A stretch of DNA of 64,000 nucleotides from Petrotoga mexicana DSM 14811. GTDB lineage: Bacteria > Thermotogota > Thermotogae > Petrotogales > Petrotogaceae. Made by a program: the position numbers and the translations under genes. Below, in pieces: positions 8,065 to 16,174 of the stretch. A model generated the notes under the pieces. That model saw nothing but the letters and a program-made list of their open reading frames with translations. It did not search any database and was not told the DNA's origin. Every line of letters starts with the position of its first letter. Position 1 is the first letter of the stretch. The stretch lies in contig NZ_AZRN01000012.1 of assembly GCF_002895565.1 (NCBI RefSeq), positions 1 to 64,000 on the forward strand, in the 5' to 3' direction.

Positions 8065-8185
8065 GTCTGCTTTTTAATTTTCAGTCATTACTTTTATCTT
8101 TATTTCTTATTCTTTCTAATTCTTTATCATGCTCGTCTCTTAGAAAATATCTTCTTCCCCTATCATTGCTAATCTATTATATAGC
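8065..8185 (-). pseudogene. Fragment of the C-terminal end of the 13875-14892 gene
   Basis: On the minus strand this reads EVLYNRLAMIG and continues with bases matching the stretch encoding SLRDEHDKELEKI at 13920-13960. The frame is broken after EED. The homology stops at the boundary of the repeat beginning at 8192, so the fragment and the repeat appear to have moved together. Confidence 0.6.
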
Positions 8186-8191
8186 ACTTCA

Positions 8192-8355
8192 AGAGGTGAA
8201 AAAATATGACCCTAATTATCATTACAGATTACAAAATCAAGAACTGAGAGTTCACAGCAATTATACAGCAAAAAATATTAAAAAGAAAAAGAACGCATTA
8301 GATAATATTAGATGTCAATAAAAAAATTGGTTAGATCATAATTCAATGTCTTTAA
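8192..8355. repeat. Interspersed repeat R, partial copy
   Basis: About 165 bp, closely matching 13060-13213 and 14971-15124. All three share CTAATTATCATTACA-like and AAAAAGAACGCATTA segments. A frame reading YDPNYHYRLQNQELR is open in this copy but stopped in the others, so I do not call a gene. Confidence 0.6.
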
Positions 8356-8369
8356 AATGACACCTTTTT

Positions 8370-8530
8370 TTTTATGGGCGGGCAGCGGGGGAAGGGCGCT
8401 ATAAAACTTATTATACAGAAGTTATATGATGAGATAACACACCTTCAAAAAGATATGGTATAATTAAGTTGACAAAGAAAACACTTCACTAATTTTATGG
8501 GGTGGGCAGCGGGGCGAAGGGGCGCTAAAC
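8370..8530. repeat. GC-rich leader repeats around the Rpn promoter
   Basis: Two GC-rich units (8374-8400 and 8497-8527) flank the extended -10 element TGGTATAAT at 8456-8464. In contrast to the other Rpn genes, the second unit lies between promoter and start codon and would be transcribed in the leader. Confidence 0.55.
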
Positions 8531-8562
8531 ACAACAAAAAATAAACCAAAAAGGAGAAGCTT

Positions 8563-9597
8563 ATGTCTAATCCAATAAAAGATTCCATATTCAAAGAATT
8601 ATTTGAAGACAGAACCGTATTCTATGACTTCCTAAAAGCCTTTCTACCAAGAGAGATAACAAAACAAATAAAAGAAACAGATTTAAAACGTGAACAAACT
8701 GAACTAATAGGCAAAGACTTCTCCGTAAAAAGATCGGACATACTATACAAGATAGAAAAAGGAAACGCCCCGAAGGGGGTTCAAGGAAACGGTCAAGATA
8801 TATACATATACTTATTGTTAGAGCATCAAAGTAAAGTTGACCAATTGATGGCATTCAGGATGTTGGCATACAAGTTAAGAATATGGGAACGATATGTGAA
8901 TAGTCACAAAAAAGAATCAGAGCAAAAAGGATTCAAACTACCAGTCATAATAGGGATGGTCTTTTACGATGGAAAAGCGAAATGGACATCACCAATGGAC
9001 GTAAAAGACAAGATAACAGAGATAAAAAACATGGAAGAATACTTAATAAAAGCAAATTATGAACTAATAAATTTAAGTAATATAAAAGAAGAAACGATAA
9101 TAAACATGAAGAAGGCACTAGGGGTAATCTTATTAACGGACAAACCAAACGTAAGGGTAAAAAATGCGGAAGAGTTGCTAAAGATTATAAATGAAGAGAT
9201 AATATCAAAGTTGCCGGAAGAAGAAAAAGAGAAATTTAATAAACACAGAAACGCATTCATAGAACTGTTCGGAAAGAGGACAGATTACAAAGAGATAGAA
9301 GAAAGGTTCGAAGAGCTAAAAGAAATGGAGGTGCCAAAAATGTTTAACACATTAGAAGAGATAGCAAAAAGAGACAGAGAAAAGGCTAAATTGGAAGGTG
9401 TAAAAGAAGGAGAAAGAAAAGGAAAAATTGAAGGTGAAAAAGAGTTTGCAATTAGAATATTAAGCAAAAGGTTCGGTAACCAACTAACTGAAGAAATAAA
9501 AGATAAGATAAGAAAAGCAGACGAAAAAACGATAGATTACATAGGAGACAACTTGTTAGAAATAACCATAGAAGAACTAAAAGAAATATTGAAATAA
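8563..9597 (+). CDS. Rpn family recombination-promoting nuclease with an 8-residue insertion
   Basis: 344 aa, about 93% alike by eye to the 332-aa protein at 45218-46216. The PD-(D/E)XK domain shows DSIFKELFEDRTVFYDFL, the acidic residue in KRSDILYKIE (about residue 61) and LLLEHQS (E-x-Q). Between these two strands this copy alone carries eight extra residues (NAPKGVQG) encoded by a 24-bp repeat unit. The C-terminal coiled coil and DUF4351-like tail follow. Ribosome site AAGGAG, ATG 8563. An internal GGAGGTG with ATG at 9340 would give the short form. The insertion lies in a loop between core strands, so activity could be affected but need not be lost. Confidence 0.85.
   Translation: MSNPIKDSIFKELFEDRTVFYDFLKAFLPREITKQIKETDLKREQTELIGKDFSVKRSDILYKIEKGNAPKGVQGNGQDIYIYLLLEHQSKVDQLMAFRMLAYKLRIWERYVNSHKKESEQKGFKLPVIIGMVFYDGKAKWTSPMDVKDKITEIKNMEEYLIKANYELINLSNIKEETIINMKKALGVILLTDKPNVRVKNAEELLKIINEEIISKLPEEEKEKFNKHRNAFIELFGKRTDYKEIEERFEELKEMEVPKMFNTLEEIAKRDREKAKLEGVKEGERKGKIEGEKEFAIRILSKRFGNQLTEEIKDKIRKADEKTIDYIGDNLLEITIEELKEILK
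8766..8789 (+). repeat. 24-bp GC-rich repeat unit inserted in frame in the Rpn gene
   Basis: Core CCCCGAAGGGG plus GTTCAAGGAAA. The paralogue at 45415-45430 reads through GGAAATGGTCAAG without it. The segment GGAAAC occurs on both sides of the unit, as a target duplication or as part of the unit. The same unit is frequent in the methyltransferase gene at 39615-43076. Confidence 0.85.
9340..9597 (+). CDS. Predicted intragenic short Rpn C-terminal protein
   Basis: 85 aa, starting MFNTLEEIAKRDREKAKLEG, in frame with the parent gene. A consensus GGAGGTG stands 6-8 bases before the ATG, stronger than many true starts in this window. The product is the coiled coil plus DUF4351-like tail. By analogy with reported E. 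coli Rpn short proteins it may neutralise the long form. Inferred. Confidence 0.5.
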   Translation: MFNTLEEIAKRDREKAKLEGVKEGERKGKIEGEKEFAIRILSKRFGNQLTEEIKDKIRKADEKTIDYIGDNLLEITIEELKEILK

Positions 9598-9608
9598 TTT
9601 TTGAAAAG

Positions 9609-9631
9609 GCGCCCTCCATGGGCGTTTTTTC
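9609..9631 (+). terminator. Rho-independent terminator after the 8563 Rpn gene
   Basis: GCGCCC/GGGCGT stem with loop TCCAT and six T, as at 2994. Confidence 0.75.
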
Positions 9632-9745
9632 AATTAAAAACTGTCGCTAATTTTTTGAATGAACATTTGCTATTGCTACCTACTTTTCGTTTAGTAGACA
9701 CTTATTTTTGGTACACATTTCGTTTAGTAAGTGCAGTTGCCTTCT
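9632..9745. repeat. Interspersed repeat, TTTTCGTTTAG family (copy 3)
   Basis: Same segment as 15-118, starting directly after the Rpn terminator. Ends beside the gajB stop. Confidence 0.55.
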
Positions 9746-9768
9746 TGATTTTGCAAATAGGATTTTTC

Positions 9769-11214
9769 CTAATTTACATTTCTCTGTTTAGAATACGGCG
9801 ATAGAATTGAACTATTTGTAAAAACTATCAATTTGTGAGAAGCTCTTGTTAAAGCAACATATAAATTTTTAGGATCTTCGAATTTATGTGCATTTAAGAC
9901 CGCAACAGTGTCAAATTCTAATCCTTTAACTAATAAGGTAGTTCCTATGCATTTTCCTTCAATTTTTCTTCCTATTTTTCGCTTTCTGTTCTTTATTTTT
10001 TTCATAGATTCATATACAGATGTGTTATTATATTCCGCTTCTTCTAATGCTTTACATAAATCGTTAAATAATTCTTTTCTATAACACAATACCCCTGGAA
10101 GATTTTTAATTTGCTTTAAAGTTTGAGCAATAAGTAAAAAAGAGATTTTATTTTGTAATTTTTCTAAATTCTTTCTTATTGGTTCTATTTTCTCTCTATC
10201 TTTCTCATTCTTTTTCTGTTTCAATGATTTTTTATTAAACCAATTCTCAATTCCTGTTTTTTTAAATATTGCCTTCGTAGAAATAAAATCATAAATTATT
10301 TTATAAATATTATCAGGAGTGCTTTTATCAAAATTCTTTGAAAATTTATAGAAGTCTTTATCATCAATCGCTTCAACTAAATAAATCCGATTTTCAAAAT
10401 TCTTTATTATTTTTATTCTTGTATTTATACTTCTACTTTCTGGGTGAATTATCAAGAGGTTGCTTTCATTAAGCAAATCCCAGATTTTTTTATTATAATT
10501 AGTATGTGGTTTAGAAATATCTTCTTCATTAATATGTACAACTTCAATAGCATCTTTAAATGTATTCAAATCTATATCTTCTTTGTTCTCTAATTTCTTT
10601 CTTATTTTCATTAAACATATTCCCAATTCAGGATTTGTATTTTTCCATCTCCAAGGTTCCTTCAAATCAAATTTTTCAAAACCCTTTAAATCCTCATCAA
10701 AATCTACCAATTTCTGTTCTCGAAAACTAAATATTCCTTGTAAAGGGTCACCTAATACATGAGTTGGTAAAATTTCTGATAATGCCATTATAAATTTGTG
10801 TTGATTTTTTGCACAATCCTGATATTCATCAACAAATAAACCTGCATATGTTAATTTAATAACATCACTTATTGGCTTTATTTTCACTAACTCAAATGCT
10901 TTTTCAATAATGAAAGGGAAATAATCTTTACTGTCTTGTTCAGGAACATCGTTTCGACAGTAAAAAGCATTAACGTATTTTTGAGCATAACTATCAATAG
11001 TTTCAACTCTGTATTTATTAGTTTTAATACCTTTCTCTTTAATTTTTTCTTTAAGTGAAGCAACTCCTGCATGAGTGTGAGTTAGTATTAAATGCACTCC
11101 TTCCGTATATTTTAAACATTCTGCGATAGTATAAGTTTTGCCACAACCAGCTGGAGCAATTAACAGACTTTTCCTTTTAGAAATAAAATTTTTCAAATCT
11201 ATATAGTCACTCAT
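9769..11214 (-). CDS. gajB: UvrD/Rep-like helicase, Gabija GajB
   Basis: 481 aa. Superfamily-1 helicase motifs: Walker A APAGCGKT at residues 20-27, THTHAGVASLKEKI (motif Ia) near 45, the DEYQD box of motif II (FVDEYQDCAKNQ) near 128, GDPLQGIF (motif III) near 157, and NLYVALTRASHKLIVF (motif VI) near 455. The length is close to known GajB proteins (about 490 aa). Its start overlaps the end of the upstream OLD-family gene by 8 bp, so the two are translationally coupled. In Gabija, GajB works with the GajA nuclease to stop phage infection, sensing nucleotide depletion and DNA ends. The same pairing defines class 2 OLD nucleases. Nothing looks truncated. Confidence 0.82.
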   Translation of the reverse strand: MSDYIDLKNFISKRKSLLIAPAGCGKTYTIAECLKYTEGVHLILTHTHAGVASLKEKIKEKGIKTNKYRVETIDSYAQKYVNAFYCRNDVPEQDSKDYFPFIIEKAFELVKIKPISDVIKLTYAGLFVDEYQDCAKNQHKFIMALSEILPTHVLGDPLQGIFSFREQKLVDFDEDLKGFEKFDLKEPWRWKNTNPELGICLMKIRKKLENKEDIDLNTFKDAIEVVHINEEDISKPHTNYNKKIWDLLNESNLLIIHPESRSINTRIKIIKNFENRIYLVEAIDDKDFYKFSKNFDKSTPDNIYKIIYDFISTKAIFKKTGIENWFNKKSLKQKKNEKDREKIEPIRKNLEKLQNKISFLLIAQTLKQIKNLPGVLCYRKELFNDLCKALEEAEYNNTSVYESMKKIKNRKRKIGRKIEGKCIGTTLLVKGLEFDTVAVLNAHKFEDPKNLYVALTRASHKLIVFTNSSILSPYSKQRNVN

Positions 11215-12889
11215 TATCTATCCAACCCGATAGTTCTTGTAGTCTTTTCCCTAACGTTTTGTCTTTAATCTTATCAAAGTATTTAAAAATAACCGATCCA
11301 AGAAATTCACCATGGTCAATTCGTTTAAACCAAGCTTTATCTCGTGCAACTTCCCCAAGTACTTTTCTAATTTCCAGATCATCATTTTCTTTCCAATCCT
11401 TGCCTAATTTTCTTTTAATTTTATCTTCAATACAATTTTTTACCGATTCTTCAGACGTTTTAGATTCTTGATACGCTATCAACTCTTTTACTGCATCCCA
11501 AGGTAAATCATTAAAGACCTGCTGTTCAATTGAATTGTTCTCATTCCAGTCAAATATCTTAATTCCTTTATCCTTCATTTTCTTTTTTTCATTATTTAAA
11601 TTTTTTTCATCTGAATCGCAAAGCACACAAATATCTAATTCAAGTCTCTTTAATTCACGTGCTCTTTCAGAAAGATTATTGCCTCCTCCTCCGGTATATA
11701 CTACATCTAATGCTGTTAGGTTTGTTTTCCCTTTTGTTATTCTAAAATCATCTAATGCCCGGCAAATTCCAATTTCTGTTTTACCCTCACAAACAATAAC
11801 CTTTTTTGCATAAACAGCTTCAGGACAAGCTCTAATTACACCTTGAAATTTTTTATCACTTTTTTTACATTGCACCATACCATTATCATTATTGAGTATT
11901 AAAATATTTTCCACTTCAAGCTCTTCGATTATTCCCTGAGAGTGGGTAGTTATAAACATTTGTCCCTTATTGTTTTTATATAAAGTTCTCGCTAAATGTT
12001 TTACTCTGTCTGGTTCCAATCCTTGTTCTATTTCATCAATTAATATTATACCTCCACTTTCAGCCAATGCCATTTGCGATGCGATTGATACTAATCTTTT
12101 ACTCCCTTTACCTTTTAAACGGAGTGGAATTTTTCCATCGTGAAGGCTAATTTTCCCATCTTTTATGAAAATATCTTTGAAGTCTATAGAATTAGACACG
12201 TCAGGAAGTTTTATCCCTAATTCTTCTGCTTTTGACTTTAGAATATCAATTACTTTTTGAAATTGTTCAAATGGATAACTATCGAGCTTATTTTTAGCAT
12301 GCCTAATTGTATCTATTAAAATAGTATCCTTTTCGGAGGTAGCAACATTTTCCCCTTGTTTTAGTAAAGAATATAATGGACTTCCTTTATTCCAATGGAA
12401 ATGAACATCTAAATAGTCAGAAACCATAAATGCGTTTAATTTTGCCCTATCATAAGCTGATATTTCAGTTAAAGAATCTTGTCTGCTATTTATTATATGC
12501 CATTTCGGTTCTAAATCTTTTTCTACCTTTAATCTAACTGTTAATGCCTTCTCATATCCATCTTCTAATTCATCTTTAATAGCATTAGTTTTTTTATCAA
12601 TACCTCTTATATAAAGACCATATTTATCTTCTCTTAACAATTCGTCAGGAACCCCTACTAATGTTGCTTCAATCTCGATAGGATGTTCTATATCACAATT
12701 GTAGAAATCAGTATCATAAAAAGATAAATTCCAGTTTGGATAAAGCACATACAAAATTGCACTTAAGACAGATGATTTTCCTGAGTCTCCTCTCCCTACC
12801 AAACATATCAAATTTAAATCACCAAAAGTATAGGAAAATTCTTTAATACCTCTAAAATTTTTTATATCAAGTTTATATATTCGTGCCAT
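11207..12889 (-). CDS. gajA: OLD-family ATPase/TOPRIM endonuclease, Gabija GajA
   Basis: 560 aa. The ABC-type ATPase half has Walker A GRGDSGKSS at residues 32-40, a signature-like KGSKRLVSIA near 261-270, Walker B IILIDE at 281-286 and the H-loop TTHS at 314-317. The TOPRIM half begins with VCEGKTE (catalytic Glu about 368) and has CDSDEK near 424-429. This order, the length and the coupled UvrD-type helicase match GajA. In characterised systems GajA is a site-specific DNA nickase inhibited by ATP and released on nucleotide depletion during infection. Ribosome site AGGAGG precedes the ATG. Flanks are repeat-rich, consistent with acquisition as a defence module. A class 2 OLD nuclease with another role is the alternative. 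Confidence 0.82.
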   Translation of the reverse strand: MARIYKLDIKNFRGIKEFSYTFGDLNLICLVGRGDSGKSSVLSAILYVLYPNWNLSFYDTDFYNCDIEHPIEIEATLVGVPDELLREDKYGLYIRGIDKKTNAIKDELEDGYEKALTVRLKVEKDLEPKWHIINSRQDSLTEISAYDRAKLNAFMVSDYLDVHFHWNKGSPLYSLLKQGENVATSEKDTILIDTIRHAKNKLDSYPFEQFQKVIDILKSKAEELGIKLPDVSNSIDFKDIFIKDGKISLHDGKIPLRLKGKGSKRLVSIASQMALAESGGIILIDEIEQGLEPDRVKHLARTLYKNNKGQMFITTHSQGIIEELEVENILILNNDNGMVQCKKSDKKFQGVIRACPEAVYAKKVIVCEGKTEIGICRALDDFRITKGKTNLTALDVVYTGGGGNNLSERARELKRLELDICVLCDSDEKNLNNEKKKMKDKGIKIFDWNENNSIEQQVFNDLPWDAVKELIAYQESKTSEESVKNCIEDKIKRKLGKDWKENDDLEIRKVLGEVARDKAWFKRIDHGEFLGSVIFKYFDKIKDKTLGKRLQELSGWIDNE

Positions 12890-12985
12890 AGGTCCTCCTA
12901 TCCTTTTTTATATGCTGCCTGAACTTTTAAGTTCGTTTAAAAGTTTGTTCGCTACCCACCTTCCGCCCATAAATCCGATACTTGG

Positions 12986-13213
12986 TTGACCTTTCAAGGC
13001 CGTATTAAAAGGATAATTGTAAAAGGCGGATCCTCAAGCAATACTAAAGTGGTGTGAAAAAATATGATCCTAACTATCATTACAAATCACAAAATCAAGA
13101 AATGAGAGTTCATAACAATTATACAGCAAAAAATATTAAAAAGAAAAAGAACGCATTAAATAATATTAGATGCCCATAAAAAAGATTGGTTAGATCATAA
13201 TTCGATGTCTTTG
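12986..13213. repeat. Interspersed repeat R, full copy
   Basis: About 230 bp, matching 14896-15124. Starts TTGACCTTTCAAGGCCG and ends CATAATTCGATGTCTTT. The two full copies bracket the YjzC-like gene and the decayed gene at 13875-14892, so this 2-kb segment could have been mobilised or duplicated through them. No terminal inverted repeats obvious; no intact frame. Confidence 0.65.
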
Positions 13214-13224
13214 AAATGGTACCA

Positions 13225-13440
13225 TATCTTTATTTTCAACTCGGGGTGAAGCCCTTTCCCACTTCCTTAAATGTGCGAGCAGCTGGGTGAAACATTTTTT
13301 CACCTTCATTAGAAGGGCGGAAAGCTGGATGAAAAGGGAAAAGAATTTTTTCCTTGTGGATGGGAGCTGGGGAAGGGCACTAACAAAGATCCTTTTCCTT
13401 ATGGGCGGGAAGCGGGGGAAGGGCGCTATAAAACTCATTA
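13225..13440. repeat. GC-rich leader repeat array
   Basis: Four degenerate units (GTGCGAGCAGCTGGGTG, GGGCGGAAAGCTGGATG, ATGGGAGCTGGGGAAGGGC, GGGCGGGAAGCGGGGG) separated by AAAAAGAATTTTTTC-like runs, ending GGGCGCTATAAAAC. An apparent open frame through it is not supported by a ribosome site. Confidence 0.5.
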
Positions 13441-13610
13441 TACAGGATTTGTGCGATAGGGTGGTACACTTTTTTCGTTTTAGTAAGTGGATAAAATTAT
13501 ATTTATTATATTATTTCATTATAATTTTCTATATATAGTATTTATCATTTTGTATAACCATTATGTTTTGGTACAATTGAATTGAGTAAATAAGAAAGGA
13601 GGTGAATTTT

Positions 13611-13811
13611 ATGCATATAGGAGCAAGATATAGAACAGGTGAAAAATCTCCTGCAAATGCTTATTACAAGTGGGTAGAATATACAGATGGAACAAGAACA
13701 CCTAAACCTACTAATGAAGAAATGAAAATTCATTTAGAAACTGGTGAAACATTTCCACCAATCAATTCTTGTGATAAAGGGGCAATTTGGGAATTGACCT
13801 CGTACGAATGA
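13611..13811 (+). CDS. YjzC-like small protein
   Basis: 66 aa from the ATG at 13611 (MHIGARYRTGEKSP). The AAAGGAGGTG ribosome site fits this ATG better than the upstream in-frame GTG at 13602. The pattern YRTG...P..G or A.Y, then PTNEE, H/I.L.TGETFPP and CDKGAIWEL resembles the small YjzC family known from Bacillus, whose function is unknown. A plausible -10 (GGTACAAT) lies about 40 bp upstream. It sits between two copies of repeat R. No signal peptide or membrane segment. Confidence 0.6.
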   Translation: MHIGARYRTGEKSPANAYYKWVEYTDGTRTPKPTNEEMKIHLETGETFPPINSCDKGAIWELTSYE

Positions 13812-13874
13812 TTTTTTGATTTGAACGAAACAGCAGACGATCTTTTTTATTCAAATCGCCTGCTTTTTAATTTT

Positions 13875-14892
13875 TTAATCATTGCTATTATCTATATTTT
13901 TTATTTTTTCTAATTCTTTATCATGCTCGTCTCTTAGAGAATATCTATCATTCCCTATAATTGTTAATCTATTATATAGTACTTCAAAAGAATTATTTGG
14001 ATTATGTATAAATAGGCTATATGTATTATCCAACTCAGGTAAATATGTTTCTTCATTTTCTACTATTCTATAAAGAATATCATGATCGATAATTTTTAAA
14101 GATTTGTAAGGATGATATTTTTTCAGTTTTCTAACTTCACCATGATATTCTCTAGAAAATAAAGTATTATCTGAAATTAAATATAACAAACTCGCTGATG
14201 TCAAAAAAAAGTCATTTGCACTATAATTTTTTGGCAAAATAAAAAAATCAATTCTAGAAAAAACATCTTTTTTTCCATTAATTATATTGTCCTTGGGTAT
14301 TCCATCTTGAATTTTTTGAAATTTTATTGAATTATCAAAAAAATTTTTAGGAATATATAAGCTACAAATTGGAAATGGAAACAATTTATCGTTTTTAATT
14401 TTACCTTCATGTCTTATTTCTAAATCTTTTTGATTTTTTTGGTTTTTGAGATTTATAACTGGCATTTTTATATTTCCATTTTGATTATAACTAAATCCAT
14501 GCCAAGATACCTTATAAATCGATTTTTTGAACTTTTCTTTATGATTATCTCTTTGAAAATACAAATTATCAAAAGGATGATTTTTAATTCCATCCATCAT
14601 TATATCTAATTCTCCGTCATAAGAATCATATTTGTCTTTATCTGGTTCTTTAATTTTTAATCGAAAAAGTATTTTATTATCTCTGACAACATAAATTTTA
14701 TTATGGTCAGAATTCTTTATTGAAAATACCAAATCAGCATCCATATTATCACCACTAATAAATAATTCCATGTTCCTGTATATAAACCATTTTTGTAATC
14801 TACAGTACATTCTATCCAAATAGATTGATGTTTATATTTTATTGGGTTGAACCTTATATCATCAGAATTTGCAAAATTTGAAGCACCAATAG
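13875..14892 (-). pseudogene. Unidentified gene, truncated at the 5' end and frameshifted
   Basis: The main frame covers about 300 aa (from MELFISGDNMDADLVF to KIKNIDNSND). Upstream another frame carries TIGASNFANSDDIRFNP and HQSIWIECTVDYKNG, and the two would join if the run of five A at about 14794 had one more A. Before TIGASNF the sequence runs straight into repeat R, so the true N-terminus is missing. The IGASNF segment recalls the second half-motif of phospholipase-D-like proteins (G-S-N), but no HxK is visible and I do not assign a function. A broken copy of the last 40 codons lies at 8065-8185. Confidence 0.55.
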
Positions 14893-14895
14893 TTG

Positions 14896-15124
14896 ATTGA
14901 CCTTTCAAGGCCGTATTAGAAGGATAATTGTAAAAGGAGGATTCTCAAACAATACTAAAGCGAGGTGAAGCAATATGATCCTAACTATCATTACAAATCA
15001 CAAAATCAAGAACTGAGAGCTCATGGCAATTATACAGCAAAAAATATTAAAAAGAAAAAGAACACATTAGATAATATTAAATGTCCGTGAAAAAGATTGG
15101 TTAGATCATAATTCGATGTCTTTT
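14896..15124. repeat. Interspersed repeat R, full copy
   Basis: Matches 12986-13213 over its whole length with few changes; joins the truncated 5' end of the gene to its left. Confidence 0.65.
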
Positions 15125-15198
15125 AATTTTGCTTCATATTTTTATGATCTTCAATTATTATTTCAATGCATTCATCATTTCTATACATTTTCATAAAA

Positions 15199-15491
15199 CT
15201 AAAGGATATCCCTTACGATAATTCCATATCTATTAATACTATAAATAGTTCCTCCACTATTTAAATTTGAATTACCCCCATCGATTCCTCTATTTTCTAT
15301 AAAGCCATAACTAAACAAACTTTCGAGAACATCTTTATCAGCAATAGAATCACCCGTAGAAATAGTATCTTGATTTGAAAAACTTTTTAGCGCAAATAAA
15401 TCTTTATAATAACTCCTATTAATCAAATAACTAATTCTAAAAAAATCTCTTTCATTTAGTTTTTCCTCATTCTTTATTGTTTTATCAACAC
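15199..15491 (-). CDS. Hypothetical protein, possible gene remnant
   Basis: About 97 aa if started at GTG 15491 (MLIKTIKNEEKLNERDFFRISYLINR...), 75 aa from the ATG at 15426. Ends INRYGIIVRDIL. No family recognised. No ribosome site precedes either start, and TATAAT lies only a few bases before the GTG. It may be a leaderless gene or the 3' end of a lost one. Confidence 0.3.
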
Positions 15492-15589
15492 ATTTAAATT
15501 ATAGCTTATAGGGGTGCTACCTTTTTAAAAGCCAATAACAAAAATTAAAAGAAGAGTTCAAATAATATGGCTCAGTTCAAAAGACTCTT

Positions 15590-15770
15590 CATCGCTATAC
15601 TTATGTATCTACCTTTGCTTCCTTTATCCTTCTTTTTGATTGATACCAAGTTTCTCCTCTATCTCCCTTGCTTGATAGCTCTTTTAACCGTCGCTCTGTG
15701 TATCCCCATTTCTTTTGCTATCGCTCTTTGACTTTTGTGTTTGTTAAAATACAAAAATCTTATATAATTG
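15590..15770 (-). repeat. Helix-turn-helix transposase remnant (copy 2)
   Basis: On the minus strand it reads SQRAIAKEMGIHRATVKRAIKQG, a typical DNA-binding motif at the start of IS21/IS481-type transposases, then a stop. Copy 1 is at 7905-8045. Both are decayed. Confidence 0.5.
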
Positions 15771-16024
15771 TATTTTACCTTCTCTATCACCTTTCTTTTC
15801 CTCCTGTACAATTGCTATGGCTAACCGAATACTGGTTCTTTCCACTGATTGTTGAACCCTATCCATTATTCTCAAGAAAAAGTACTTTCTGTCTCAACAT
15901 CTCAAATTTGTTTCTTTCATACATTATCCTTTTAATAACTTTTAGTTTATTCACAGAACCTTCTGCCAGTCCATTGTTGTATTCATATATAATAGCATTT
16001 ATAAACGCCAGGTGATTATTGTCA
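15755..16024 (-). pseudogene. ISL3-type transposase C-terminal remnant
   Basis: On the minus strand: NNHLAFINAIIYEYNNGLAEG, SVNKLKVIKRIMYERNKFE and MLRQKVLFL. This matches the end of ISL3-family transposases (NGLAEGxxNKLKxIKR). No N-terminal or catalytic DDE portion remains. A shorter copy is at 17985-18125. It shows former insertion-sequence activity at the edge of the polysaccharide locus. 16025-16174 holds nothing else recognisable. Confidence 0.65.
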
Positions 16025-16174
16025 AAGCCGTCTCACGAGGCTAATTAAATTAACACTTGTTGATAAAGTTCAATAAGTGCATTGTTCAAATCGCAGCAGA
16101 AGTACACTTTAACCACGCCTTTAAAAGTTCATGGCTGGTTATATAACGAGAAAGATAAAAAAGATTATAAAAAA

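Noticed and set aside
8019-8321. 100-aa plus-strand frame starting MYLLKYKDRK
   Set aside because: It runs across the junction of a gene fragment and repeat R, has no ribosome site, and the other copies of the repeat contain stops in this phase.
13287-13538. Plus-strand frame through the GC-rich repeat array
   Set aside because: Composed of leader-repeat units; no ribosome site and no conservation between copies.
14717-14908. Separate 63-aa protein upstream of the 13875 gene
   Set aside because: It reads as the missing N-terminal part of that gene in a shifted frame, so one broken gene is the simpler view.
15755-16024. A functional insertion sequence beside wzx
   Set aside because: Only the last part of an ISL3-type transposase remains; no catalytic residues or inverted ends.
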